From Thioalkalivibrio thiocyanodenitrificans ARhD 1 (lineage in GTDB: Bacteria > Pseudomonadota > Gammaproteobacteria > Ectothiorhodospirales > Ectothiorhodospiraceae), in NCBI RefSeq assembly GCF_000378965.1, contig NZ_KB900536.1, positions 1,480,052 to 1,544,051 on the forward strand: a stretch of DNA of 64,000 nucleotides. Reading direction: 5' to 3'. Below the pieces are notes generated by a model. It was not told the origin of the DNA and ran no database searches. It saw only the letters and a list, made by a program, of their open reading frames with translations. A program made the position numbers and the translations under genes. Shown piece after piece: positions 1 to 9,229 of the stretch (position 1 is the stretch's first letter; each line of letters starts with the position of its first letter).

Positions 1-283
1 CCAGCCGCGGCTCGAAGCTGCCGTTGCGATCCCGGGGCGTGGCAATCTCGACCTCCCCGTGACTGCCCTTGAGCGTCTTGCGGCTGAATCCGTTGCGACT
101 GTTGCCGCTGTGGTGCCCAGCCGGGTCGTGCTTGGCATAGCCCAGGTGCGCCTCCATCTCCGCGCCCAGCGCGGTTTCCACCACCAGCTTCATCAGCTCA
201 GCGCTGAAATCACTGAGATCCTTCTCCGTCTTGATCCCCTTGGCCAGGCGCGCCGCCAACTCCTTCTTCTCTTGTTCTTGCAT
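1..283 (-). CDS. IS256-family (mutator-type) transposase, N-terminal part
   Basis: The minus strand from ATG at 283 reads [16 protein letters not shown] and continues through [20 protein letters not shown] and the motif [20 protein letters not shown]. This is the conserved N-terminus of IS256/mutator DDE transposases. The frame stays open to base 1, so the catalytic domain lies outside the window. GGAGG sits 7 bases before the ATG. The transposase moves its own element by cut-and-paste or copy-out. Whether this copy is intact cannot be seen here. Family call is firm from the N-terminal motifs; the exact IS is not named. Confidence 0.88.
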   Translation of the reverse strand, partial: MQEQEKKELAARLAKGIKTEKDLSDFSAELMKLVVETALGAEMEAHLGYAKHDPAGHHSGNSRNGFSRKTLKGSHGEVEIATPRDRNGSFEPRL

Positions 284-350
284 CTGCTTGCCTCCCGTTT
301 CAGCTACCATAAACAGAAACAAGCAGTTACACAGATTTAATTACAGTCCC
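1..350 (-). mobile_element. IS256-family insertion sequence, transposase-proximal end
   Basis: Read on the minus strand, the segment just upstream of the transposase starts GGGACTGTAATTAAATCTGT at 350. It is AT-rich, unlike its surroundings, and is placed as the terminal inverted repeat of an IS256-type element. The outer boundary is therefore about 350. The other end and the target-site duplication are outside the window, so boundaries and intactness are unproven. The element stops about 50 bases short of a heptamer array at the 3' end of rluD. Confidence 0.7.
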
Positions 351-400
351 GAGTGTAGCCGGTAATACCCCGCCCCTCATGGCGGCGCCGGCTGCCCTCT

Positions 401-435
401 TTCAACCTTCAACCTTCAACCTTCAACCTTCAAGG
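401..435. repeat. Heptamer tandem array (TTCAACC)4-TTCAAGG
   Basis: Five consecutive 7-bp units. On the minus strand the array reads CTTGAAGGTTGAAGG and forms the last codons and the TGA stop of rluD. No inverted partner is visible nearby; the IS256 end lies about 50 bp away and could have removed one. Confidence 0.9.
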
Positions 436-1391
436 CTCCGAAGGAGCCTAGAAATGTCTTCCGGCATCGGTGCTTCCCAGGCCATCGATTCGCCTGTTTT
501 CGGGTGAACCAGTTCGAGGCGCGCCGCGTGCAGGGCCTGCCGGCGAAAGGCCTTGAGCGCTCCCCGGGCGGCTGCCGACAGGCCGGCAGGTAGTTTCAGG
601 CGTCCCCCGTAGACAGGATCGCCGACGATGGGGTGATGGATATGCGCCATGTGCACCCGGATCTGATGGGTGCGCCCGGTCTCCAGGTTCACACGCAGCA
701 GCGTATGCGCGGCAAAGCGCGCCTGCACGCGGTAGTGGGTGACGGCAGGCTTGCCGCCGGTCACCACGGCCATGCGCTTGCGATCCACCGGATGACGGCC
801 GATGGGGGCCTCCACCGTGCCGCCGGCCACCACAACCCCCTGGACCAGCGCCAGATACTCGCGGCCCACGGCGCGTGCCTGGAGCTGGCGCACCAGATCC
901 GTATGGGCCTCCAGGGTGCGCGCCACCACCAGCAGTCCGGAGGTTTCCTTGTCGAGACGATGCACGATGCCCGCCCGGGGCAGGACCGCCAGGTCGGGGG
1001 CATGGTGCAGGAGGGCATTGACCAGGGTCCCGGCCCGGTTGCCGGCGGCCGGGTGCACCACCAGTCCCGGCGGCTTGTTGATCACCAGCAGGGTATCGTC
1101 CTCGTAGATCACGTCCAGGGGAATGGGCTCGGGCAGGTCACGGGATGCCGCCTCTGTCCGGGCCCGGATGACCACCCTTGCCCCGGCGCGGGCCGCATCC
1201 CGGGGGCGGGGAATCTCGCCGTCCACGCGCACCCAACCGGCCTGGATCCACTGCTGTATGCGGCTGCGGGAATAGTCCGGGTACATGCGCGCCAGCACGG
1301 CGTCCAGCCGCTGCCCGGCCATGTCATCGGGCACCTGTCCCTGCAGATCAATGATCTCGTGTTCGCCCGACAAACTGGCGCCCCCCTGCAT
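423..1391 (-). CDS. rluD: 23S rRNA pseudouridine synthase RluD
   Basis: 322 residues, the usual RluD length. An S4 RNA-binding domain spans about residues 27-85. The RluA/RluD catalytic domain follows, with the signature HRLDKETSG at 144-152 and catalytic Asp147. In E. coli RluD makes the pseudouridines at 1911, 1915 and 1917 in helix 69 of 23S rRNA and supports 50S maturation. It is divergent from bamD, the common arrangement in gammaproteobacteria. The last residues (SLEG) and the stop codon lie inside the heptamer array at 401-435, so the natural C-terminus may have been slightly altered by the repeat. Start chosen at 1391; nearby starts are possible because the first 15 residues are not conserved. 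Confidence 0.93.
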   Translation of the reverse strand: MQGGASLSGEHEIIDLQGQVPDDMAGQRLDAVLARMYPDYSRSRIQQWIQAGWVRVDGEIPRPRDAARAGARVVIRARTEAASRDLPEPIPLDVIYEDDTLLVINKPPGLVVHPAAGNRAGTLVNALLHHAPDLAVLPRAGIVHRLDKETSGLLVVARTLEAHTDLVRQLQARAVGREYLALVQGVVVAGGTVEAPIGRHPVDRKRMAVVTGGKPAVTHYRVQARFAAHTLLRVNLETGRTHQIRVHMAHIHHPIVGDPVYGGRLKLPAGLSAAARGALKAFRRQALHAARLELVHPKTGESMAWEAPMPEDISRLLRSLEG

Positions 1392-1539
1392 CGTGTTTAT
1401 CCTGCCCCTATCCTACCGCGCAGCGCGGCTGTACGGACCCGCCGGGGCGTTGCGTCCGCGGCCTGCAGGGTCCTGCGCCCATGCAGCGCGGAGGCGCCTT
1501 TCCCCCGCCCATCGGGCAGGCCCCGGGGAGCAGCATCTC

Positions 1540-1568
1540 TGTGGGACCGGACACGGGTGCGGTATACT
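1540..1568 (+). promoter_or_regulatory. Possible -10 box of the bamD promoter
   Basis: TATACT at 1563-1568 lies 30 bases upstream of the bamD start in the rluD-bamD divergent spacer. The -35 region around 1540 is not a good match, so this is tentative. Confidence 0.35.
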
Positions 1569-1597
1569 GCACCACATTACTTCAGCCCCGGTGCCCC

Positions 1598-2371
1598 ATG
1601 ACTTCCATGCGCCAGATCACCCTCGCCGCCATTGCCGCCCTGCTCTCCATTTCCCTGATCGCCGGCTGCGGGACCAACCGCCAGGATCCCACCCGGGACT
1701 GGTCACCGAGCCAACTCTACAGCGAGGCCCGGGCAGCCCTGGACCGCGGCAATTTCGATCAGGCCGTCGGGTACTACGAGAGCCTGGAGGCCCGCTACCC
1801 GTTCAGCCGCTTCGCCCAGCAGGCCCAGTTGGAGGTGGCCTATGCCTACTACCGGGCCGACGAGCCCGACATGGCGCTTGCCGCTGCCGACCGCTTTATC
1901 CAGATCAATCCGCGCCACCCCTACGTCGACTATGCCTACTATCTCAAGGGCCTGGTCAATGCCAAGCGGCATCAGGGGTTCGTTGACCGCTGGTTTCCAC
2001 GAGACGTCCGGGAGCGCGACCCGGAGCCCCTGCGCCAGGCCTTTGAGGATTTCAGCACCCTGGTGCGCAACTTCCCGGACAGCCCGTACGCGGATGACGC
2101 CCGGCAACGCATGATCTACCTGCGCAACATGCTGGCCGGCCATGAACTGTACGTGGCGGAGTTCTATATGCGCCGGGGCGCCTGGCTCGCGGCGGCCCAG
2201 CGCGGACGCATGGTGGTGGAACGCTACCACGAAAGCGACGTCACGCTGGACGCCCTCGAGATCATGGTGCGCGCTTACCGGGAACTGGAGCTGGATGACC
2301 TGGCCGAGGATGCGCTCCGAGTACTGGAGGTAAACGACGCAGCGCGGGCCGCACGCCTGCGGGGCAGCTGA
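1598..2371 (+). CDS. bamD: Outer-membrane assembly lipoprotein BamD
   Basis: 257 residues. The N-terminus is a lipoprotein signal with lipobox LIAGC (Cys24 from the ATG at 1598; a second ATG at 1607 is also possible). The mature protein is built of TPR repeats: LYSEARAALDRGNFDQAVGY, then a block with YPFSRFAQQAQLEVAYAYY, then YAYYLKGL and the W-F-P-R-D region typical of BamD/ComL. BamD is the essential periplasm-facing lipoprotein of the BAM complex and works with BamA to fold outer-membrane beta-barrels. The reading frame is open further upstream to 1481, but the signal peptide fixes the start near 1598. Confidence 0.95.
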   Translation: MTSMRQITLAAIAALLSISLIAGCGTNRQDPTRDWSPSQLYSEARAALDRGNFDQAVGYYESLEARYPFSRFAQQAQLEVAYAYYRADEPDMALAAADRFIQINPRHPYVDYAYYLKGLVNAKRHQGFVDRWFPRDVRERDPEPLRQAFEDFSTLVRNFPDSPYADDARQRMIYLRNMLAGHELYVAEFYMRRGAWLAAAQRGRMVVERYHESDVTLDALEIMVRAYRELELDDLAEDALRVLEVNDAARAARLRGS

Positions 2372-2411
2372 GACAAAGCCAACCGCCGCATCAGCCACAG
2401 GGGCCGGGATC

Positions 2412-2933
2412 ATGTGGGATTTCTTCAAGACTGTCCGCCATCGCCACTCCATCCGTCGCTACCAGGCAGACATGCCGGTGGAAGCCGAGAAGCTTCACGC
2501 CATCCTCGAAACGGCCGTCGCGGCCCCTTCCGCCGGAGACCTTCAGGCATACCGCATCACGGCCGTGCAGGATCAGGCCTTGCGTGATGCCCTGTGCCGG
2601 GCCGCCCACGATCAGGCGTTCATCGCCGAAGCGCCCGTGGCCCTCGTGTTCTGCGCCGAAGGCGAGCGCTCAGCCCGCAAGTACGGAGATCGCGGCCGCA
2701 ACCTGTACGCCCTTCAGGACGCCACCATCGCGGCGGCATACGCACAGCTGGCGGTCGTGGCCGCGGGGCTGGGCTCCACCTGGGTGGGTTTTTTCGATGA
2801 AGAGGAAGTGCGCCGCGTGCTCGGACTTCCCGGTGACCGGCGCCCCATCGCGCTCCTGTGCGTGGGCTATCCTGCCGAGCTTCCGGAGGTAACACCCCGG
2901 CGCCGGCTGGATGAACTGGTGTCCTACAGGTAA
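2412..2933 (+). CDS. Nitroreductase-family flavoprotein
   Basis: 173 residues. The N-terminal RHSIRRY (about 11-17) and the APSAGDLQAY segment are FMN-binding signatures of the nitroreductase fold. A later segment (AAAYAQLAVVAAGLGSTWVG) matches the helix lining the dimeric FMN site, and the end has LLCVGYPAE, typical of the family. Members are FMN-dependent NAD(P)H oxidoreductases acting on nitro compounds, quinones or flavins; the substrate cannot be told from sequence. It sits 40 bases after bamD in the same direction and may be co-transcribed. It converges with glnB across a repeat-rich spacer. Confidence 0.85.
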   Translation: MWDFFKTVRHRHSIRRYQADMPVEAEKLHAILETAVAAPSAGDLQAYRITAVQDQALRDALCRAAHDQAFIAEAPVALVFCAEGERSARKYGDRGRNLYALQDATIAAAYAQLAVVAAGLGSTWVGFFDEEEVRRVLGLPGDRRPIALLCVGYPAELPEVTPRRRLDELVSYR

Positions 2934-2936
2934 GTC

Positions 2937-3008
2937 GGAAGTGCGAATTGGGAAGTGGGAAGTCAGGTCAACGTCGACTTCGCACTTCCCAATTCCAACT
3001 TCTCACTT
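2937..3008. repeat. Inverted pair of GGGAAGT-type heptamer repeats
   Basis: The left half reads GAAGTGCGAATTGGGAAGTG. The right half reads ACTTCGCACTTCCCAATTCC, which largely complements it. The units are near 7 bp with core GGGAAGT/ACTTCCC. The pair lies between the convergent stops of the nitroreductase gene and glnB and could act as a two-way terminator hairpin, though no clear T-run follows. Confidence 0.75.
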
Positions 3009-3010
3009 CG

Positions 3011-3406
<396 letters not shown>

Positions 3407-3422
3407 TCAAGAATGCGTTTTG

Positions 3423-3546
3423 AGCCACAGAGGGCACAGAGGTCACAGAGAAAGAATCAGGGAACGTAATACGGGCTCGTTTCAAACGCCCCGAGGTTGG
3501 ACTTCCAAGCCTTCAAACCTCTGTGACCTCTGTGCCCTCTGTGGCT
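3423..3546. repeat. Perfect 28-bp inverted repeat of CACAGAG-type 9-mers with 68-bp spacer
   Basis: The arm 3423-3450 runs AGCCACAGAGGGCACAGAGG and on to TCACAGAG. The arm 3519-3546 is its exact reverse complement. Each arm is about three 9-bp units (CACAGAGGN). It fills the nadE-glnB spacer and would form a long stem in the nadE-glnB transcript. A second copy of the same design is at 12230-12371. Confidence 0.9.
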
Positions 3547-3565
3547 GAAAAATGTTCCACTCCTG

Positions 3566-5206
3566 CTAGCTTAGCAATCTTCCGTACCCCGATGTAATGG
3601 GGAAGCGCCGATCCTTGCCGAATGCGCGCCGTGTCACACGCACGCCGGGCGGCGCCTGCCGGCGTTTGTATTCGTTGCGCAGCACCATGAGGGCCACACG
3701 CCGCACGGTCTCTTCCTCGAACCCGGCGCGCACGATCTCCTCCACCGACTGATCCTGCTCCACGAAGCGCTCCAGGATGGGGTCCAGGATCTCGTAGGGC
3801 GGCAGGCTGTCCACGTCTCGCTGCCCGGGCGCCAGTTCCGCCGACGGCGGCCGCTCGATGACCCGCGCGGGGATCGCCGGGGAGACGCCGTTGCGGTATT
3901 CCGCCAGGCGGTAGACCCAGAGCTTCGCCACGTCCTTGAGCGGCGCGAAGCCGCCGGCCATATCCCCGTAGAGGGTGCTGTAGCCCACCGCCATCTCGCT
4001 CTTGTTGCCGGTCGTGAGCAGCATGCGGCCGGTCTTGTTGGAGATGGCCATGAGGATAATGCCCCGGCATCGCGCCTGGATGTTCTCCTCGGTGGTATCG
4101 GCCGGCAGACCCTCGAACTCGCCGGCGAGCGACGACAGGAAGGACTCCACCATGGGGCCGATGGGAATCTCCCGGTAACGCACCCCGAGGGTGCCGGCCT
4201 GGGCGCGCGCGTCCTCCACACTGATGGACCCGGTATAGCGGTAGGGCATCATCACCGCCTCCACCTGGTCCGCACCCAGGGCGTCCACGGCGATGCACAG
4301 GGTCAGCGCGGAATCGATGCCGCCGGAAAGCCCCAGAACCACCCCGTGAAAGCCGTTCTTGCGCACATAGTCGCGCACCCCCATGACCAGGGCCTCGTAG
4401 AGTTCCTCCGCCTCCCCGTGCTCCGGGGCCAGGTCGCCCGGCAGCGGTTCCAGGGGCGCGTCCTGCCCGGGTATCGCCACCCGCGCCAGGGAGAGGGACT
4501 CCCGCCACGCGGGCAAGCGCTGACAGATCTGTCCGTCGCGCCCGACCACCAGGGACTGCCCGTCGAAGACCAGCTCGTCCTGGCTGCCGACCGTGTTGAG
4601 ATACACCACCGCCAGTCCGCACTCCCGGACCCGGGCCTGCAGGGCCTGCAGGCGCTCGTCGTGCTTGCCCCGATGATAGGGCGAGGCGTTGATGTTGAGG
4701 ATGAGCGAAGCACCCGCGTCGCGGGCCCGGGCGACGGGCTCGGGCTGCCAGATGTCCTCACACACGGTGAGGGCCACGGGCATGCCGCGCACGCGGATCA
4801 CGCACGCATCGTGACCCGGAACGAAGTAGCGCCTTTCGTCGAATACGCTGTAGTTGGGCAGCACCTGCTTGTCGTAGCGGGCGGCCACCAGACCGTCGCG
4901 CAGGAGCAGGGCACTGTTGTGCAGACCACGCCCGTCGCCCATTGGCGCACCGAGGATCACGTCGATCCCCCTGACTTGCGGCGCAAGTGCATGCAGCGCG
5001 CGTTGGGTGCGCGCGTGGAGACTGGCGCGCAGCAGCAGATCCTCCGGCGGATAACCGGTGATGGCCAGTTCGGGGAACAGCACCAGATCGGCGCCGAGTT
5101 CGTCACGTGCCTTCAGCGCCCAGTCCCGGATACGCTCCGCGTTGCCCTCCACGTCTCCCACCAGGGTGTCCACCTGGGCCAGGGCGATCTTGAGGGTAGC
5201 GTTCAT
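3566..5206 (-). CDS. nadE: Glutamine-dependent NAD+ synthetase
   Basis: 546 residues: a nitrilase-type glutaminase domain joined to an ATP-dependent synthetase domain. The glutaminase triad is visible: Glu46 (FPELAITGYP), Lys113 (YDKQVLPNY) and Cys149 (VCEDIW). The synthetase half has the P-loop LGLSGGIDSALT near residue 290 and later TTGNKSE. The enzyme amidates deamido-NAD with ammonia from glutamine, the last step of NAD synthesis. Start chosen at ATG 5206 (MNATLKIALAQVDTLVGD). An upstream extension of the frame reads through heptamer repeats (SSKFKVQ) and is an artefact. It lies between sucD and glnB, same strand. Confidence 0.95.
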   Translation of the reverse strand: MNATLKIALAQVDTLVGDVEGNAERIRDWALKARDELGADLVLFPELAITGYPPEDLLLRASLHARTQRALHALAPQVRGIDVILGAPMGDGRGLHNSALLLRDGLVAARYDKQVLPNYSVFDERRYFVPGHDACVIRVRGMPVALTVCEDIWQPEPVARARDAGASLILNINASPYHRGKHDERLQALQARVRECGLAVVYLNTVGSQDELVFDGQSLVVGRDGQICQRLPAWRESLSLARVAIPGQDAPLEPLPGDLAPEHGEAEELYEALVMGVRDYVRKNGFHGVVLGLSGGIDSALTLCIAVDALGADQVEAVMMPYRYTGSISVEDARAQAGTLGVRYREIPIGPMVESFLSSLAGEFEGLPADTTEENIQARCRGIILMAISNKTGRMLLTTGNKSEMAVGYSTLYGDMAGGFAPLKDVAKLWVYRLAEYRNGVSPAIPARVIERPPSAELAPGQRDVDSLPPYEILDPILERFVEQDQSVEEIVRAGFEEETVRRVALMVLRNEYKRRQAPPGVRVTRRAFGKDRRFPITSGYGRLLS

Positions 5207-5221
5207 GGGGAAGGGCTGTTC

Positions 5222-5315
5222 AAGGTTCAAGGGGGGAGACGCATACTGTAACGGCAGTCGTGACATCAAGATCGATACCTTGAACTTTGAACTTTGAACC
5301 TTGAACTTTGAACTC
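5222..5315. repeat. Heptamer arrays, short inverted pair between sucD and nadE
   Basis: AAGGTTCAAGG at 5222-5232 faces five units (TGAACTT, TGAACTT, TGAACCT, TGAACTT, TGAACTC) at 5281-5315. The two are complementary and enclose about 48 bp. The larger array begins a few bases after the sucD stop (TGA at 5322-5324, within CTTTGA). Confidence 0.85.
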
Positions 5316-5321
5316 ACCGTT

Positions 5322-6188
<867 letters not shown>

Positions 6189-6207
6189 GAGAGGCGCTTC
6201 GCTTGGA

Positions 6208-6256
6208 TTCAAAGTTCAAAGTTCAAAGTTCAAAGTTCAAAGTTCAAAGTTCAAGG
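6208..6256. repeat. Heptamer array (TTCAAAG)6-TTCAAGG, left flank of four-helix-bundle gene
   Basis: Seven consecutive units between sucD and the four-helix-bundle gene. On the minus strand the first unit supplies the gene's TGA stop (6251-6253). It is in inverted orientation to the array at 6690-6724. Confidence 0.95.
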
Positions 6257-6667
6257 TGCGTCTACCCGATCCGGCTTGGTGTGTCGAAACTTGTAACCCT
6301 TGTACTGACTTTGCTGCAGATACCTGATGAAACCCGCCAGCAAACGACTGAGTGCGAGGCAATCAGATCTCAGCCTCGCCGCACACTGTTTATCGAGCAG
6401 GGCCGAATCTTCAGCCACGTAAACCTGTGAGCGCAGCTCCCCGACCGACCCCTTTGCGATAGAGAGAAAGTTGACCAACTCTCGATTCCCACCACGCTCA
6501 TAGCCTTCGGCGATGTTCGACATCACTGAAACCGCTGCACGACGCATCTGGCCGCACAGCGCAGGATCTGAAACAAGCGCGTCACTACGCGTCAATCTGT
6601 ATATCGCGGCCGTCAGTTCCCTTGACCGCTTCCAGACTTGAAGATCCTCGAATCGCGTCCCGGACAC
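6251..6667 (-). CDS. Four-helix-bundle protein (S23/Avd-like family)
   Basis: About 138 residues from GTG at 6667, chosen because GGGAGGA lies 7 bases upstream; a TTG at 6685 is in frame. Visible family features are [19 protein letters not shown] near the start, then [20 protein letters not shown] and [20 protein letters not shown], the core pattern of the S23 (23S rRNA intervening-sequence) protein family. These are small, basic, pentamer-forming helical proteins related to Avd of diversity-generating retroelements. Their function outside those systems is unknown. No reverse transcriptase or variable repeat is near. The gene splits sucCD and is flanked by inverted heptamer arrays, one of which gives its stop codon. 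Confidence 0.88.
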   Translation of the reverse strand: MSGTRFEDLQVWKRSRELTAAIYRLTRSDALVSDPALCGQMRRAAVSVMSNIAEGYERGGNRELVNFLSIAKGSVGELRSQVYVAEDSALLDKQCAARLRSDCLALSRLLAGFIRYLQQSQYKGYKFRHTKPDRVDAP

Positions 6668-6689
6668 TCCCTGTCCTCCCGTCAATGCT

Positions 6690-6724
6690 TGAACCCTGAA
6701 CTTTGAACTTTGAACTTTGAACTC
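6690..6724. repeat. Heptamer array (TGAACTT-type)5, right flank of four-helix-bundle gene
   Basis: Units TGAACCC, TGAACTT x3, TGAACTC. It directly abuts the sucC stop codon (TAG, then AGTTCAAAG on the minus strand). Confidence 0.93.
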
Positions 6725-7884
6725 TATCTCACTGCCGCCACAGCCTTGCGGGCGCCGTCGGTGAGTGACTCGGCGGGCGTGATATCGAGACCGCTGTCCG
6801 CCAGCATGCTGCGCCCCTGCTCCACGTTGGTGCCCTCCAGACGGACCACCACGGGGACATTCACGTGCACTTCCCTTACCGCGTTGATGATGCCCTCGGC
6901 GATCAGGTCGCAGCGCACGATGCCGCCGAAGATGTTCACGAATATCGCCTTTACCGAGTCGTCGGAGAGGATCAGCTTGAAGGCCTCGGTCACACGGGCG
7001 GCCGTCGTGCCGCCGCCCACGTCCAGGAAGTTGGCGGGCTCGCCCCCGTGCAGCTTGATCAGATCCATGGTGGCCATGGCCAGGCCCGCGCCGTTGACCA
7101 TGCAGCCGATACTGCCGTCGAGGCGCACATAGTTGAGCTCATGCTCCCGGGCCCGCGCCTCGCGCTCGTCCTCCTGGGTGGCGTCGCGCATCTCCGCGAG
7201 CTTCGGGCGGCGATACAGCGCGTTGTCGTCCAGGTTGACCTTGCCGTCCAGGGCCACCAGCTCGCCGTCACCCGTGACCACCAGGGGGTTGATCTCCACC
7301 AGGCTGGCATCGGCGTCCATGAACAGGGCGTAGAGGCGCGCCAGCAGCTTCACCAGTGCCGAAACCTGCGCCCCTTCGAGACCCAGGGCAAAGGCGACAC
7401 GCCGCCCCTGGTAGGGCATGAAACCGGCGGCGGGATCCACATGCAGGGTAATGATCTTCTCCGGCGTCTCGGCGGCCACCGTCTCGATGTCCATCCCGCC
7501 GGCGGCGGAGGCCATGATGGCGACCCGGCGCCGGGCCCGGTCCACCAGCAGGCTGAGATACAGTTCACGGGAGATGCCGGTCAGGGATTCCACCAGCACA
7601 TGGTTCACGGGCAGGCCTTCGGCGCCGGTCTGGTGGGTGACCAAGCGGCTGCCCAGCAGGTCCTCCACGGCGTCGCGCAGGGCCTTGACGCCCTCCACCC
7701 GGCGCACGCCGCCGGCCTTGCCGCGGCCTCCCGCATGTACCTGGGCCTTGACCACCCAGGCATCACCGCCCAGGGCTTCGACCGCCGCATCCACGCCGGA
7801 GGCCCGGTCCATGGCCACCCCTTCGGGCACCGGGATGCCATGTTCGCGAAACAGGGCCTTGGCCTGAAACTCGTGCAGGTTCAT
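6724..7884 (-). CDS. sucC: Succinyl-CoA synthetase, beta subunit (ADP-forming type)
   Basis: 386 residues (family about 388). It starts [20 protein letters not shown]. The ATP-grasp domain has [18 protein letters not shown]. The C-terminal CoA-ligase domain has [28 protein letters not shown] and [11 protein letters not shown]. It binds the nucleotide and succinate and partners SucD. Start 7884 is fixed by the conserved N-terminus; the frame is open further upstream. A perfect 16-bp palindrome lies about 20 bases before the start. The SD is weak. Confidence 0.95.
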   Translation of the reverse strand: MNLHEFQAKALFREHGIPVPEGVAMDRASGVDAAVEALGGDAWVVKAQVHAGGRGKAGGVRRVEGVKALRDAVEDLLGSRLVTHQTGAEGLPVNHVLVESLTGISRELYLSLLVDRARRRVAIMASAAGGMDIETVAAETPEKIITLHVDPAAGFMPYQGRRVAFALGLEGAQVSALVKLLARLYALFMDADASLVEINPLVVTGDGELVALDGKVNLDDNALYRRPKLAEMRDATQEDEREARAREHELNYVRLDGSIGCMVNGAGLAMATMDLIKLHGGEPANFLDVGGGTTAARVTEAFKLILSDDSVKAIFVNIFGGIVRCDLIAEGIINAVREVHVNVPVVVRLEGTNVEQGRSMLADSGLDITPAESLTDGARKAVAAVR

Positions 7885-7902
7885 GAAGGGAAAGATACCC
7901 CC

Positions 7903-7918
7903 GTGCACTGCAGTGCAC
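7903..7918. promoter_or_regulatory. Perfect 16-bp palindrome upstream of sucC
   Basis: GTGCACTGCAGTGCAC is fully self-complementary and ends 18 bases before the sucC start. It could be a repressor operator or an RNA hairpin near the start codon. The binding protein is unknown. Confidence 0.5.
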
Positions 7919-7994
7919 AAGGACGGCCTTGCGGCCGCAGCCCGGACGATACCGTAGTGCCGCTTGCCGGCGCCCCATGCCGGGTACAGGCCCG

Positions 7995-8288
7995 ATTCGG
8001 CCCGGGGCCGGGCCTCCTGCACATCACCACCCCGTAGGAGCGGCGACCCCGCCGCGAACCGGCCTTACCCGGGGTGCCGCCTCCATTCGGCCCGGGGTCG
8101 GGCCTCCTACGCAACACCACCCCGTAGGAGCGGCGACCCCGCCGCGAACAAACCATGCCAAGGGCCCACCCCCTTTCGGCCCGGGGTCGGGCCTCCTGCA
8201 CACCACCACCCCGTAGGAGCGGCGACCCCGCCGCGAACAAACCATGCCAAGGGCCCACCCCCTTTCGGCCCGGGGTCGGGCCTCCTAC
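7995..8288. repeat. REP/BIME cluster upstream of sucC
   Basis: Seven 25-bp REP units alternate in orientation. Units at 8034-8058, 8124-8148 and 8213-8237 run from GTAGGAG through GCGACCCCGC to GCGAA. Units at 7995-8019, 8086-8110, 8175-8199 and 8264-8288 are the opposite orientation with a GGCCCG stem. The pairs repeat with a period near 90 bp. This is the REP type mobilised by RAYT proteins, and one RAYT gene abuts the cluster. Together with the palindrome it fills the 400-bp gap; no gene is seen in it. Confidence 0.9.
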
Positions 8289-8725
8289 AGCCAGATCGCA
8301 TCCCAATGGGGGTAATCCCGTGCACTTTGGACCAATCCGGCACGGACCGGATTGGCAACCACATAACGCGCAAGTCCTACCAGATCCTCTTCATGGCGAA
8401 CGGCGTGGTCGTAAAACCCAGCTTGCCAGATGCAACCATTCAGGCGCCGCGCGGATATGGACTTGACCCGACCCACGACCCGCTGGAGCGCGTCCGAGCC
8501 ATGGAGCTGCATCAGCCAATGCAGGTGATCCGGCATCACGACGAAGGCGAGCGTAAGCGCCTTTTCGCGGATCTGCTCCTCCCGGAGGATCTTGATGAGC
8601 ATTCGAGCAGCGCAGAAATCCAAAAAGATCGGTTTACGATCCAACGTGACCGTAGTGATCAGGTACGCCCGGCCCGACTCCGAACAGCGCCCAATGCGCA
8701 GGTTTCGCCCCTGAAATCTTGACAT
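8285..8725 (-). CDS. REP-associated tyrosine transposase (RAYT)
   Basis: 146 residues, Y1/HUH transposase fold. It shows RAYLITTVTLDRKPIF near the start and the HUH motif MPDHLHW (His67, His69). The C-terminal helix contains WQAGFYDHAVRHEEDLVGLA and YVVANPVRAGLV, where the catalytic Tyr is expected. RAYTs cut and rejoin REP hairpins as single strands and are usually single-copy genes flanked by the REPs they act on, exactly as here. The stop codon TAG is the first TAG of the adjoining REP (GTAGGAGG), so gene end and REP are fused. Confidence 0.92.
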   Translation of the reverse strand: MSRFQGRNLRIGRCSESGRAYLITTVTLDRKPIFLDFCAARMLIKILREEQIREKALTLAFVVMPDHLHWLMQLHGSDALQRVVGRVKSISARRLNGCIWQAGFYDHAVRHEEDLVGLARYVVANPVRAGLVQSARDYPHWDAIWL

Positions 8726-8769
8726 GAATGCACCCCCTTTCCTTGGGAAGGAAGAAATGAACTCACCCC

Positions 8770-8884
8770 GTAGGAGCGGCGGCCCCGCCGCGAACCGGCC
8801 TTACCCGGGGTGCCGCCTCCATTCGGCCCGGGGTCGGGCCTCCTACGCAACACCACCCCGTAGGAGCGGCGACCCCGCCGCGAA
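8770..8884. repeat. REP units upstream of the RAYT gene
   Basis: Three units at 8770-8794, 8822-8846 and 8860-8884, same classes as at 7995-8288 (GTAGGAG...GCGAA and its inverse). They complete the flanking of the RAYT gene and lie before the PP0621-like gene. Confidence 0.88.
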
Positions 8885-8977
8885 CCGGCCTTGGCCAATC
8901 CCGGTGAGACAGGCCAGACAGGCCATCAGACGCATTTTCTTGTATCTTGTCTCTGAATTCCTGTATCTGACGCCCTC

Positions 8978-9217
8978 ATGCGCATCCTCTTCCTCATCGC
9001 CGCCGTCGTGCTGGTCTTCCTGATCGTCCGGACGCTGGTTCGCAAACCCCTGGGCCATTCCCGGCCCGAGAAGCGCCCGTTGCCCTCGGGCAACATGGTG
9101 CGCTGCGACTACTGCGGCCTCCATGTACCGGACGAAGAGGCCCTGTTGTCCGACGGGCGCCGTTACTGCAGCCAGGAACATCGCGAGCTCGATCGGCTTC
9201 CCCGCCGGGACGACTGA
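8978..9217 (+). CDS. PP0621-family small membrane protein
   Basis: 79 residues. One N-terminal membrane segment (ILFLIAAVVLVFLIVRTLV, about 3-21) is followed by a short soluble tail with MVRCDYCGLHVPDEEALLSD and RYCSQEHRE. That Cys/His pattern looks like a zinc-binding knuckle. The architecture matches the PP0621 family, often encoded just upstream of pilS as here (12-bp gap). Function unknown. Confidence 0.8.
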   Translation: MRILFLIAAVVLVFLIVRTLVRKPLGHSRPEKRPLPSGNMVRCDYCGLHVPDEEALLSDGRRYCSQEHRELDRLPRRDD

Positions 9218-9229
9218 GCCCCACGGCCC

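Larger units (their letters stand above)
6208..6724. mobile_element. Putative 517-bp element: four-helix-bundle gene between inverted heptamer arrays
   Basis: The gene at 6251-6667 is bounded by (TTCAAAG)7 on the left and five TGAACTT-type units on the right. These are reverse complements, so the unit has inverted-repeat ends of 35-49 bp. It sits between sucC and sucD, genes normally adjacent, which points to insertion. No transposase is encoded. Mobility is inference. Confidence 0.45.

Noticed and set aside
5207-5317. N-terminal extension of NadE reading SSKFKVQ repeats
   Set aside because: It is heptamer repeat read as protein; the conserved N-terminus starts at 5206.
6251-6667. Diversity-generating retroelement
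   Set aside because: The Avd-like protein is present, but no reverse transcriptase, template repeat or variable repeat was found in the window.
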